Shown: in pieces, positions 38,952 to 49,285 of the stretch
How positions within the stretch are numbered: position 1 is the first letter of the stretch
Layout of the letters: the number at the start of each line of letters is the position of its first letter
Assembly: GCF_000189635.1 (NCBI RefSeq)
Contig: NW_002476434.1
Coordinates: 248,001 to 312,000, forward strand
DNA length: 64,000 nucleotides
DNA from: Tetrahymena thermophila SB210
Lineage: Eukaryota; Ciliophora; Oligohymenophorea; Hymenostomatida; Tetrahymenidae
Direction of reading: 5' to 3'
Notes under the pieces: model-generated
Databases searched by the model: none
Told to the model about the DNA's origin: nothing
The model's input: the letters and a program-made list of their open reading frames with translations, nothing else
Program-made: the position numbers and the translations under genes

Positions 38952-40617
38952 TCAAAAAATAGTACAACAAACAGCGAAATCAATATCTTTTGTGAATGTG
39001 TAGTTATCTATCTTTGGTTGAATCATAAATGGCTAAGATTCTTCTTTGTCTTTAGCTATAACACTCCAACATTCAACACTATTAACTTTTTAATTTTTTT
39101 TATTTACTATATTTCTAAAATGGCTAGCACCATAGTTATTCTAACCTGTCCAGCCGTGATGGTCATATTAAAATTCTCCTTATGGCATAATTTCTGAAAT
39201 GGTATATCCTAAGTGATTTAAAATTCTATCTCTTCCTTATTTAAGACCGTTTGTAATTGCACTTGAAGTAAATTGTTTGAAGGCTTACTTTTTTTTGAAA
39301 TAAATATCTGTATGGCCTCCTAAGTGTAAATCACCACAAACTATTGTAACTTCTCTCCCTTGAAACTTCGGATCAAATTTCCAGTCATAAAGTTTTTTGA
39401 GCAATTTTATTTGGCAATCTTCATGTCGAACCCATTACTCAAGATAATCTCTAGATGATTTTCCAAATATTTCATTCAACTTATGATTTAAGAATACGAC
39501 TGTGCTCTATGATACAAAAACGTAATTTTCTACATCTTAAAACTCTTAGTTGAGGGATTAATCAAGAAAATCCCATTACTTTTATGTCATGATCTTACTT
39601 TCATCAAAATCTGCTTACCTATGCCAAGTTCTATCACCTCGTAATTCACAAAAGAATAATCCTATTTTCCCTAATTTAACTGTAAAGTATTCTTCCTTAA
39701 CTTTTGATAAATCATTTAGGTCAAGTGAATCGTCTCTAAGTTATCGTTAGTATTCGTAATACACCTAGCGACATAATTAACCATAGTGATAATCAAATTT
39801 ATTTGAATTGGGATCCCAATCATCCTTAAGATATCCCATATAAGAGGAAAAGTGTGGTCTGGGGCAATTTTTTGTAAAACCCGGTGTGGTCTGGGGCAAT
39901 ATTTTTTAAAAATATTGCCCCAGACCACACCGGGTTTTACAAAAAATTGCCCCAGACCACACTTTTCCTCTTATATTATCCCCAATCATTTCTTATATCA
40001 TGATCATCAAATATCATAATATTTGATGTATTTGCTAGAATGTAAGCAGTTTAGGGAAAATTCCATGCTCTTCTGTATTCATCTCGAATAAGCTCTAAAA
40101 CCTCTTCATTATGCAATTTCCACTCTTCTTTGGGATACTTATTAAAGACTTATTCTTAAACTCTATTGTAGACATTATTCTTGTTTCCATACCATTAATC
40201 TGAATCTAAATAGACTTAATCACCCATATGCACTATAAGATCATATTATTCTTCAGCAACTTCCTTAGCTAAATTCAACCATAAATTTCTTTTTCCTAAC
40301 TTTTCATACTTAGATGCATCATTACAACTGACCCAACATATCTTTAAATCCTTCACTTCATAGTTTAAAGTTTTAAATTAACTTTTTAAAGTTTTAGTGT
40401 AAGGTGAAATCAAAACAGAGTATTTCGTATTTGATTATAGATTTAAAAATCTAAATATAGCAGGCTTCCTAGCTTAAACTCTTTAAGTTAGAATTTTATC
40501 TGTCTAGCCTTAAGCACTTAATGTAACAGTAACTTCTCCGTCAGAATCGTATTCCAGAAGGACTCGAGCAGTTGTATCAGTAACCTTTCCAATTACAGGG
40601 CCAATTAATTCTTTCAT
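38952..40617 (-). CDS. PhoD-like metallophosphatase, reading frame broken by a palindromic insertion
   Basis: Read from ATG 40617 to TGA 38952, this is an intronless PhoD-type (metallophos, PF09423-like) phosphatase/phosphodiesterase. Motifs in order: VHMGDQVYLD (about 130-138), MIFDDHDIRNDWG (about 201-213), VYYEYQRQL, FFCELRGDRTW, VCGDLHLGGHTD and HHGWTG. These carry the Asp/His metal ligands of the family. Immediately after Gly213, a 139-bp palindrome plus a duplicated TATCCC interrupts the frame. The extra 145 bases shift it by one, and TGA follows about 47 codons later, removing the C-terminal metal ligands. Without those 145 bases the frame is 1521 nt (506 residues), reading DWGYLKDDWDPN across the junction. 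No intron removing the insert in frame is convincing. There is no signal peptide, so the enzyme would be cytosolic. As it stands the gene is disrupted, unless the insert is removed from DNA or RNA. Confidence 0.9.
39838..39976. mobile_element. 139-bp perfect palindromic insertion element flanked by 6-bp duplication
   Basis: Two 69-base arms (39838-39906 and 39908-39976) are exact reverse complements around one central T at 39907. They begin ATATAAGAGG and end CCTCTTATAT. The host sequence TATCCC appears on both sides (39832-39837 and 39977-39982), as expected for a target-site duplication. Each arm carries GTGTGGTCTGGGGCAAT twice, so the element holds four copies. It is far more GC-rich than anything nearby. 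It is too small to code for a transposase and is therefore MITE-like (non-autonomous). It could instead be a germline-limited exonic IES, if the window is micronuclear. A fold-back sequencing or assembly artefact is less likely, because an artefact would not create a host-site duplication. Confidence 0.85.
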
Positions 40618-41579
40618 ATTTATTTTTAATTTAATAAAGTGATTGTTTTTATAAAAAATATTTAATAAATTTAAGCAAGTATTTCTACGAGTATTTAAAT
40701 TAATAGAAATTTTAAATAAGACGTTCAATTTTTATTTCCACTTTTCTTGATTTTATTTATTTATTTTATAAAAACTCAGTAATCACAAGAATTTATTTTT
40801 TCTTACACAAATATTATTCATTCACATTTTTTCCATAAAATATCTTAAAGGTATTAAATTATGTGTAAATCCTCTTTAAAATACCTAAGCAAATTATATT
40901 TGGTTTATGAAGTTACATAATATTGTAAATTTATTGAAAGTTCTAATTAGAACTTAATAAGTATTTTCGTTAAGCTTGAACATCTATTTTCTATTTATTA
41001 AATTAAGTTGAAACGCCCTTTCAATACAAAATTTCCTATTTTTTTCTATTATTTGCATATGCGTTATAATAATAAATTTATAACTTTTTTCAATTAAATA
41101 TTAATTATTTTGGAATAAAAAAAAGTAGTGTTATTTATTATTCACAAATTTATCTATTTCAGATCTATTTTTATTTAGTTATTATTGATTTTAAACTTAA
41201 ATTATTCAATAATAAAAAATATTATTTTCACTTTTTATAATTTAAATATTATTTTATTAGTTTTTATTTGTTTTAATAAGCAAAATAAAATAATCTAATC
41301 TGTCTATCAATCAAAATTTAAAATTCTAATTTATAATTTATTTGTTTTGAAATAAATTATTTATGTTTTTTAAGAAAACTATCAGTTACATAAAATATTC
41401 TATCTATTGATAATTCAAACTTATAAGAATAAAATAAAATTTATCATTCTTCTCTTTCTTCTAAATTTAATAAATTAGTTACTTGTAAATAAAATATCAG
41501 CTGTCTGATATAATCTCTTTTTTGTACTTCAATTTTCAAAAAATATTAAATTTTTTACTGTTTTGATGTGAAAAATGTG
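40618..41579. other. intergenic, AT-rich
   Basis: Upstream of the PhoD-like gene and left of the tandem array. It should contain the PhoD promoter. No other structure is recognised. Confidence 0.55.
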
Positions 41580-43020
41580 CATAAATGAAAAGTTTTTAAT
41601 GTTTAGTCCAAAGTATGAGTGGTTATATGAAATTTAAAACACTTATAATTAATTATTGGTAACTGAAATTATTAGATTTTAACATTCTAAACTTAAAAAA
41701 TACATTAAAAAATTTATAATTAATGAATGCTAAAAATATTTAGATTGATGTTAGCAATGAGGTAAAGATTCTACTTTCTTTTATTCCTTATTGAATGAAA
41801 TTTTATGAAAGTAAAATTAATATCTAATTAGAGCAAATTCTATGGATTGTAAATTTTATTTAAAAAAAAGTTATGAGCATAAAGAAAGTATTGTATAGTA
41901 AAAATTAATTGTTTGTTAGCTCAATTCAAATAGTTGAAATAGATTAAAAGAAAATCATGTACTTAATTTAAGGATTAGATATTATTAGATTATTGTGCTC
42001 TAATTTTTATTATTTTCTGTTAATATTCAGCTATCATTAATCTTATACCACATACTTCTCAATAACTTTGGTTTTTTTGATCATAAAAAGCTATTGTTTA
42101 TTAAAATTATAAAGAAACTATCTCAAAGTTTTATTTAAAAGTACTTTATCCAATATGTTATTATTTCTTTATGAAGAAATATATGATAATTAAATAAGTT
42201 TTAAAAAATTACTAAAGCTATTCTTTCTCTATTTTTCTAGCAGTTATCAGCTAAAAAAGCATTGAATAAATATTACTGTAGGATTTAAGAGTATATATGA
42301 TAATCTTATTATAAAAATTTCTACTTTCTATAACTGAAGCTTACATTATACGCATTAAAGAATTAAAATTTTTTGATTTTACCTTAGGAGAGCTCTAAGC
42401 ATATAACTTTTTTGTACTTTTGTTAAGTTAGTTAACCTAACAGTAGATTATTCTTGATTTTATCATATAAATAGTTTATAAAATAGATATGGCAATATAA
42501 CACATTCTAATATTTCTCAATTTCACCTTCTCTTATTACTATATAGGCATGATAATTGATAAATTTTTTAGTAATGATTTTAAGAGTGAGAAATTATAAA
42601 TTTTTCCTTGAGAATAATCAACATATATAATTATAAAAAATTTATTTATAAATTGTTTAATATTAAGTAGATATTTAATATCTTATCATATAGTAAGCAG
42701 ATACCTTTCTTTCAAAAATGAAATGCATTCTTTTGGTATAATTTTAAGCCTTTAGAAAAACTATAAAAGATATTAAAAAATAGCTAAAAATCTAGTTATC
42801 CATGCATCAATACAGTATATTAGTTTTAAAATATAGCTCATATTAATAAAAATACGATACTAAGTAACGCTTTAATGGTACTTTATTTGCTACTTTAATT
42901 TACATAAATGAGTGGAAATTAAAAGTTTTTAATAATTTTTTTAATATTAAGAGTAATTGTTAGGACTTTAACGCACTTATATTTAATTATTAATCTCTAA
43001 CTTAATTAATATACTTCATA
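41580..43020 (+). pseudogene. decayed copy A of the multipass membrane protein gene
   Basis: Blocks from the intact copies are recognisable. GGATTTAAGAGTATATATGAT at about 42281 matches their LQDLRVCMI region. 'catatagtaagcagataccttt' at about 42690 matches the HIVKRYLS region. 'gctaaaaatctagttatcc' matches KPRYL. The upstream 'tcagctat.a..aatcttatacca' block is also shared. The frame has shifted and in-frame TGA codons occur (near 42240 and 42612). The C-terminal IEIGNGLLGKYSQN block is missing. It is best called a pseudogene. Confidence 0.65.
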
Positions 43021-43511
43021 TTCAATTTGAAATTGAAAACACTACCTATAAAAAGAAGAAAAAAAACATGTTTAGTGAAAGAAAGTCAAATATTTTGGTA
43101 AATTATTTCTATGAGTTGAAGAATTTATTTTCTTTTTAATTCTGATTTATTGGGATTTGATAAAAGTAAAATTTTTTCTATTAAGCGTAGATTTTATGGA
43201 TTTCAAATTTGATTAAAACGAAAAAAATAAGTAAATAGTCCATAAAGAAAAGCATAAATATTATATAATAAAAACAAATAAATAGTTAGTTAGGGCAGTT
43301 AAAGTTAATTAATAGCAAGAAAGACATGCTCTTGATTTAAGTGTTAGAAATAATTAGATTAATATACTCATATTTTAATTATGTAGTATTAGTTTTTAGC
43401 TATTACCAATCTTATACTACATTCTTTTAAATAACTCTGACATTTGTAATTATTTAAAAATCAATAGTTTTTTATTTTTATCAAAGAAACAACTAGATAT
43501 TTGATTTCAAA

Positions 43512-44846
43512 ATGCTTTCTGTAATCCTATTTAACTTGAATGATTTTTAGAATCCGAAATTTGAGATGCATTTCGTGGTATAATACTTATTTGTTTTAGC
43601 ATATGATGTTTTTGTTACTATATACTTATTTCTTTATGGGCATTTATATGAAATGCCTAACAATTCAGGATCATATTTCTTCTTATTCTAAATACTTTTT
43701 GGATTCTTTAATAAATCTTTGATACTATTGTTTATTTTTGTAGAAATACACAATAGCACATTAAATTTTACTAATTTATTGCAGCTAATCTCTATATTTC
43801 TTGGAGTAGGCAGCTTATAAGGCTTAGGATTAATATTATTATAAGATTTAAGAGTATGTATGATTATCTTAGTATGGAAAATTCTTCTTTCAATTATTGA
43901 AACTCAAATTATATATATTAAAGGATTATATTTCTTTGGTTGTCTTCCATAGTGGCGCTTATCAACTTTAGGTCTTTGTACTGCAATTAACTTAGTTTCC
44001 CTACCAGCTGACTATTCTCCATTTTATGATAACAATTGCTTAAAATAGCAATTTGTAGATTTTAAATATAATTAAATATCAACTTAATTTTCGATAACTA
44101 TTGTAAGGGCAGGGCAATTGATAGATTGTTTAGTTATGATGTTTACAGTGAAAATATTTAATTTGATCCCTTAGAATAATGAACTCATATAGCAATATTA
44201 TACCTTAGTTATATACTGCTTAATACTAAATACATGTTTATAGTCTTATCATATAGTAAAAAGATACCTTTCTTACAAAAATGACTCTCATACATACTTT
44301 TGTTAGAATGTTGTTTCATTAGACAAACTTTAAAATATATTAAAAAACAGTAAAAAACCTAGGTACCTAAGCATAACTAATGTCGAATAGTTATAAAATA
44401 TAATTTATAATTAAAAATAAAGGGAAGATATATTTTAATCATTTATGAATACTCATGATTATGATAAATAGTTGATAGAAATAGGTAATGGGTTGCTAGG
44501 GAAATATTCTCAAAATTACTTAGTTAATGCAACATACTTTATTGATGAAATACTAAAATATATTCAAAATGAAGTTCAGTTAAGAGTAATTGAAATTAAA
44601 AACTTAACAGACAATCAAATTTTATAGTTCAAATATGCATTAGTAGAAAGATTATTCAAATTTGGAGTAAATAAAAATTTGAAATAAATACTTTAACTCT
44701 TAAATAATAATCAATCTATAGAGTTACTACTAAGCTTTGAATCTGAAATATTGAAATATATGATGTTTTCAAATATTATTTCAAACTATTTTAGTACCAA
44801 CCCCAAATTTATTTACTACGATTTATATGAAACAGATTTGATTTGA
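43512..44846 (+). CDS. multipass membrane protein, lineage-specific family (copy B)
   Basis: A single exon from ATG 43512 to TGA 44846 gives 444 residues; glutamines are mostly TAA/TAG. I do not recognise the family. The first 270 or so residues contain about six hydrophobic helices (YLFVLAYDVFVTIYLFLYG, ILLFIFVEI, LLQLISIFLGVGSLQGLGL, CMIILVWKILLSII, LGLCTAINLVSLP, YYTLVIYCLILNTC). The last 170 form a soluble helical tail (IEIGNGLLGKYSQNYLVNA..YFIDEILKYIQNE..SNYFSTNPKFIYYDLYETDLI). There is no signal peptide beyond the first helix, and no transporter or receptor motif. Copy C, 2 kb downstream, is a near twin, which supports the reading frame and start. It is probably a membrane protein of unknown role in a fast-duplicating family. 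Confidence 0.82.
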
Positions 44847-45547
44847 TTATGTATTTATTTTTTTATAATTTGTATGTATTCTTATCAAAACTCATATACT
44901 ATACCTCAAATTATTAATTTATTAATTATTTATCATGGTATATTTTTAAAAATATAAAAAATTATCATAGATGTTTCATTATTTTCAAATACCTCCCCTA
45001 ACTAATGGGTTAATAATTGTTTTTAAACTTATTATTATTTTCCTTATATTCAATTTTAATTTGAGTAAACTATCTATAAAATAAAAATAAGAAAACAAAT
45101 AATTATGTTTCATGAAATATAATCAAATATTTTGGTAAATTACAGCTGTGACTTAAATATTTTCTTTTCTTTTTAATTCTGAGATAGGGATTTGATAAAA
45201 GTAAAAATTTCTTTTATTAAAAGTAAATTTTAGGGATTTCATATTTGATTAAAAAGAAAAAAGATAAGAAGTTGATAAAGAAAAATATAAATATTTTTTT
45301 ATAAAAGCAAATAAGTAGTTAGTTTGTCCATTAAAGTTAATTAAAAACAAACAAGAAAGACATGCTCTTGATTAAAGCGTTAGATATTACTAGATTAGTA
45401 TATGCTTGTTTTAATTATGTAGTATTAGTTTTCAGCTATTACCAATCTTATATCACATACTTTTAAATAACACTAACATTTGTGATTATTGAAAAATCAA
45501 TAGTTTTTTATTTTTATCAAAGACACAAATAGAGATTTGATTTCAAA

Positions 45548-46879
45548 ATGCTTTCTGTAATTCTATTTAACTTGAATGATTTTTAGAATCCGAGATTTGA
45601 GATGCGTTTCTTGGCATCATACATAATTACTATAGCATATGACGCTTTTGTTATAATTTACTTATTTCTTTATGGGTATTTATATGAAATGCCTAAATAT
45701 GTAGGATATTTCTTCTTATTCTAAATACTTTTGGGATTTATTGTTAAATCTTTAATAATATTGTTTATTTTAGTAGAAATACACAATAGCACGCTAAATT
45801 TTACCAATTTATTGCAGTTAATCTCTATATTTCTTGGAGTTTGCAGTTTATAAGGTTTACTATTAATATTATTGTAAGATTTAAGAGTATGTATGATTAT
45901 CTTAGTATGGAAAACTCTTCTTTCAATTATTGAAGCTCAAATTATATACGTTAAAGGATTGCAGTTCTTTGGTTGTTTTCCAGAGTGGCGCTTATAAACT
46001 TTAGGTATTTGTACAACAATTAACTTAATTTCCCTACCAGCTGACTATTCTCCATTTTATGATAGTAATAGCTTATAATTCCAATATGTAGATTTTAAAT
46101 TCAATTAAATCTCAACTTAATCTTCAATAACTATTGTAAGGGCAGGGCAATTGATAGATTGTTTAGTTATGATGTTTACAGTGAAAATATTTAATTTGAT
46201 CCCTTAGAATAATGAACACATATAACAATATTATACTTTAATTATATACTGCTTAATACTAAATATATGTTTATAGTCTTGTCATATAGTAAACAGATAC
46301 CTTTCTATCAAAAAGGACTCTCATACATACTTTTATTAGAATGTTGTTTCATTAGACAGATTATAAAATATATTAAAAAATAGTTAAAAACCTAGGTACC
46401 TAAGTATTACTAATGTCGAGTAGTTATAAAATATAATTTATAATTAAAAATAAAGGGAAGATATCTTTGAATCATTTATCAATATTCATTATTATGATAA
46501 ATAAGTGATTGAAATAGGTAATGGGTTGTTAGGTAAATATTCTCAAAATTACTTAATTAATGCAAAATACTTTATTGATGAAATATTAAAATATATTCAA
46601 AATGAAGCTCAGATAAAAGTAATTGAAATTAAAAACTTATCAGACAATTAAATTTTATAAGTCAAATAAGCATTAGTAGAAAGATTATTCAAATTTGGAG
46701 TAAATATAAATTTGAGATAAATACTTATATTCTTAAATAATTATCAATTTATAGAGTTACTACTAAACTTTGAATCTGAAATATTAAAATTGATGATGTT
46801 TTAAAATATGGTTTCAACCTATTTTAGTACCAACCCCAAATTTATTTACTACGATTTATACGAAACAGATTTAATTTGA
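45548..46879 (+). CDS. multipass membrane protein, lineage-specific family (copy C)
   Basis: A single exon from ATG 45548 to TGA 46879 gives 443 residues, colinear with copy B from MLSVILFNLNDFQNP to FIYYDLYETDLI. Differences are spread over the whole length, and substitutions keep the frame open and the membrane helices hydrophobic. This points to selection on the protein and not to recent neutral duplication. Shared loops include FFGCFPEWRL, PADYSPFYDSN and VRAGQLIDCL, possible functional sites that cannot be assigned. The soluble C-terminal tail is also retained. Because of the strong similarity, gene conversion between B and C is possible. Confidence 0.82.
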
Positions 46880-47305
46880 GTATGTATTTATTTTTTTAAT
46901 GCATATTTTATAATATGTATGTAAAATGTTGAAAAAATTTAGAAAACTTTTAAAATAGTTAATAAAAAATTTTTTTTTTTGAAAGTAATAGAATTAATTA
47001 TTTTTTTTTTAAATAAAAATCTTTTAATTAAAAAAAAATATAAAAATTAAAATAAAAAATTATTTTTTCGAATGTTTAATTTTGTTTGATATAAAAATAT
47101 TTGAAATAAATTAACTTTGTTCACTTTATAAATTTTAAATTTAATTAGTGTTTTCAATATATTGTAAAATACCACCTGATTTGTTTGTATCAATCAATTT
47201 TATTCCAATCAATATTTTTCATTTATTTACTAAAATCATAAATAATTTAGAACCATAAATTAAATATAACAAATAAATTAGAAATTTGTAATAATAAATA
47301 AAGAT
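46880..47305. other. intergenic, AT-rich
   Basis: Spacer between the membrane-protein array and the small Cys-protein pair, with A and T homopolymer runs only. The gaps 47771-48429 and 48898-49285 are of the same kind. Confidence 0.6.
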
Positions 47306-47770
47306 ATGAACAAACTAATCTTAATTCTTCCTATTTTATCTTTGATAGGAATTCAACTTTTCTTCATTCTTAATCAGAAGAATAATCTCTAGAATTTAGT
47401 ACCTGTAACTTTTGACTAGTTCTAAGAATGCACTGATGAAATTCCAGATATCTCTGAATTACCTTGCGCAGCTACTGAAAGCTTCAGAAATGCCACAGAA
47501 AAATTCTTCAATGCTACCACTCCAGACTATCCTAATGTTCCCTAAGCATGTTCAGATTATTACAATTACACTTAATAAGAAATATCTATTGAAGATTTTA
47601 TTAACCAAAATAATTATTTCTTAAACTGTTTTATAACTGAGAATGTAAGAGAGATAGCCAATAGCGAAGAGTGCTTTTTCAAGCATTTTTATGCCCCTAC
47701 ATATCTATTATGTGGTGGTTTTAATATCTATGCCTATCCTCCATACACAAAATACGATATTAAAAATTGA
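47306..47770 (+). CDS. small secreted or type II-anchored Cys protein (copy 1)
   Basis: A single exon from ATG 47306 to TGA 47770 gives 154 residues. An N-terminal hydrophobic helix (LILILPILSLIGIQLFFIL) acts as a signal peptide or membrane anchor. The rest carries six cysteines in a pattern shared with the next gene: ECTDE, LPCAAT, QACSDY, LNCFI, EECFFKHFYAP, LLCGG. It ends in YAYPPYTKYDIKN. Several N-glycosylation sites are visible (NATE, NATT, NYT). I know no named family for it. The conserved ends YAPxYLxCxG and YPPYTKxDIKN are a clear signature. It is probably extracellular or lumenal with disulphides (inference). Confidence 0.85.
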
Positions 47771-48429
47771 TAGATTTAACACCTGAAAAGTGCATTATTT
47801 GTTGAAATAAAATAATACAACCTTTATTGAGCAATTAGGAATATATAAACCATTAATTATATAAGAAATCATTATATTTAATGCATAAAATATGATATAT
47901 ATAATCATTACCTTTTGTAATAGTTAAATCATATCAATAATAGAACAAAATTAATTATCCTCATTTTAAATAAGAATATATAAATTTATTAATTTTTTAA
48001 TCAAATTGAATATTTTCACCTAAAATATTTTTTTTATTAAAATAAATTTATTATTTTTTGTTAATTTAAAAATAAGAAAAGCTTATTTTTGATTTTTTTC
48101 AAAATAATTATTTGGAAATTTATGGATAACAAAAAAACCTTATTTGGTTTTTGATAAATAAAAAATACATTTCCTTTTGAAAATTATTAAGCTACTTTCA
48201 AAATAATAATAAAAGAATATATCAAAATATTTCTAGTATTCTGATTAGAATATCATGGATAAAATAAATTATTTAGATCTTCTCAATATATTATTTAAGA
48301 ATGAAAATATAAAAAGATTTGTAAAAATAATTTATTTAATTACTTATAAAAAGAAAGTAAAAAAATCCTACTTTGATTATAAACAATTATTTTACAATTA
48401 AATTTGATTTGATAAAAATATCAAAAGAT

Positions 48430-48897
48430 ATGAATAAAGGATTATTGTTAGTTTCTATATTTACTCTAATAAGCTTAACAACTTTTTTAATTTTCCAAAA
48501 GAAGTCTGCGAAAGATTTATTAAACATTTCTCCAATAACCTTTGAATAATTTGTTCTTTGTTTTAGCAAGGTTCCATAAATTACTGAAATTTAATGTGCT
48601 ACTTCAGAAGGATTCATGTTAACGTCAAATGAATTTACTGATTACATAACGCCTTTGAACTCAAAACCTCCTTAAGCTTGTATTGATTTAGATAACTTGT
48701 AAAAATAATCTACAACACAATTCTACATCAATTAAGATAACTTATTCTTCTCTTGCTATGCTAATGAAACAGCAAGAAGAATAGCTAATAATAATGAATG
48801 TTTCTTCAAAAACTTTTATGCCCCAATATACCTCATATGCAGTGGTTTAGATATTTATGCCTATCCCCCTTATACTAAATTTGATATTAAAAATTGA
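48430..48897 (+). CDS. small secreted or type II-anchored Cys protein (copy 2)
   Basis: A single exon from ATG 48430 to TGA 48897 gives 155 residues. It is a tandem paralogue of the gene at 47306. The N-terminal hydrophobic helix is GLLLVSIFTLISLTTFLIF. Then come cysteines in the same order (LCFSK, IQCATS, QACIDL, FSCYA, NECFFKNFYAP, LICSG) and the same end, YAYPPYTKFDIKN. The N-terminal half has diverged far more than the last 45 residues, so the C-terminal cysteine block is probably the functional core. A degenerate third member lies at 62541-62918. Confidence 0.85.
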
Positions 48898-49285
48898 AAA
48901 ATCATAAATATTCCACATCATAAAACAAAAATAAATAAATAAATATAAATTACATAATAAAAATGTATTTGAATAATAAATATGAAATAACTTATTATAA
49001 ATTTTATTTCTCTTTTAAAAATACATCCCAATTAGATAAAATTAAAATTTCAAATTTTATTTAAAAGTTATTTTATGAATAAAAAATTTTATTATTTCTG
49101 TAAAATAAATTTGATAAAACATAAATTTAAAAAATATAACTTGTTCTGTATTCCGTTTAAAAAAATAAATTTAACCAAAAAATTAAATAAATTTTATTAA
49201 TTTTTTTCGTTTATTTACTCAATAAATATAATTATTTAAATCAAAATTATTTAAAAATTAAATAAATTTGATTGGTTTTGATACA

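Larger units (their letters stand above)
41580..46905 (+). repeat. tandem array, three units of about 2 kb (A decayed, B and C intact)
   Basis: Units B (about 43030-44900) and C (about 45060-46905) are closely similar over coding and upstream non-coding DNA, with their ATGs 2036 bases apart. Unit A (about 41580-43020) shows the same block order at lower similarity. The similarity extends into 5' flanks (for example CAAATATTTTGGTAAATTA at about 43087 and 45126), so the unit was duplicated as DNA and not by retrocopying. Confidence 0.8.

Noticed and set aside
39716..39928. Minus-strand frame crossing the palindrome
   Set aside because: It is out of frame with the PhoD protein on both sides and exists only because the palindrome has no stop in that frame. 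It is not a gene.
39838..39976. Reading the palindrome as an intron
   Set aside because: No GT..AG pair around it both removes the element and restores the PhoD frame in a convincing way. The best donor-acceptor pairs leave the wrong phase.
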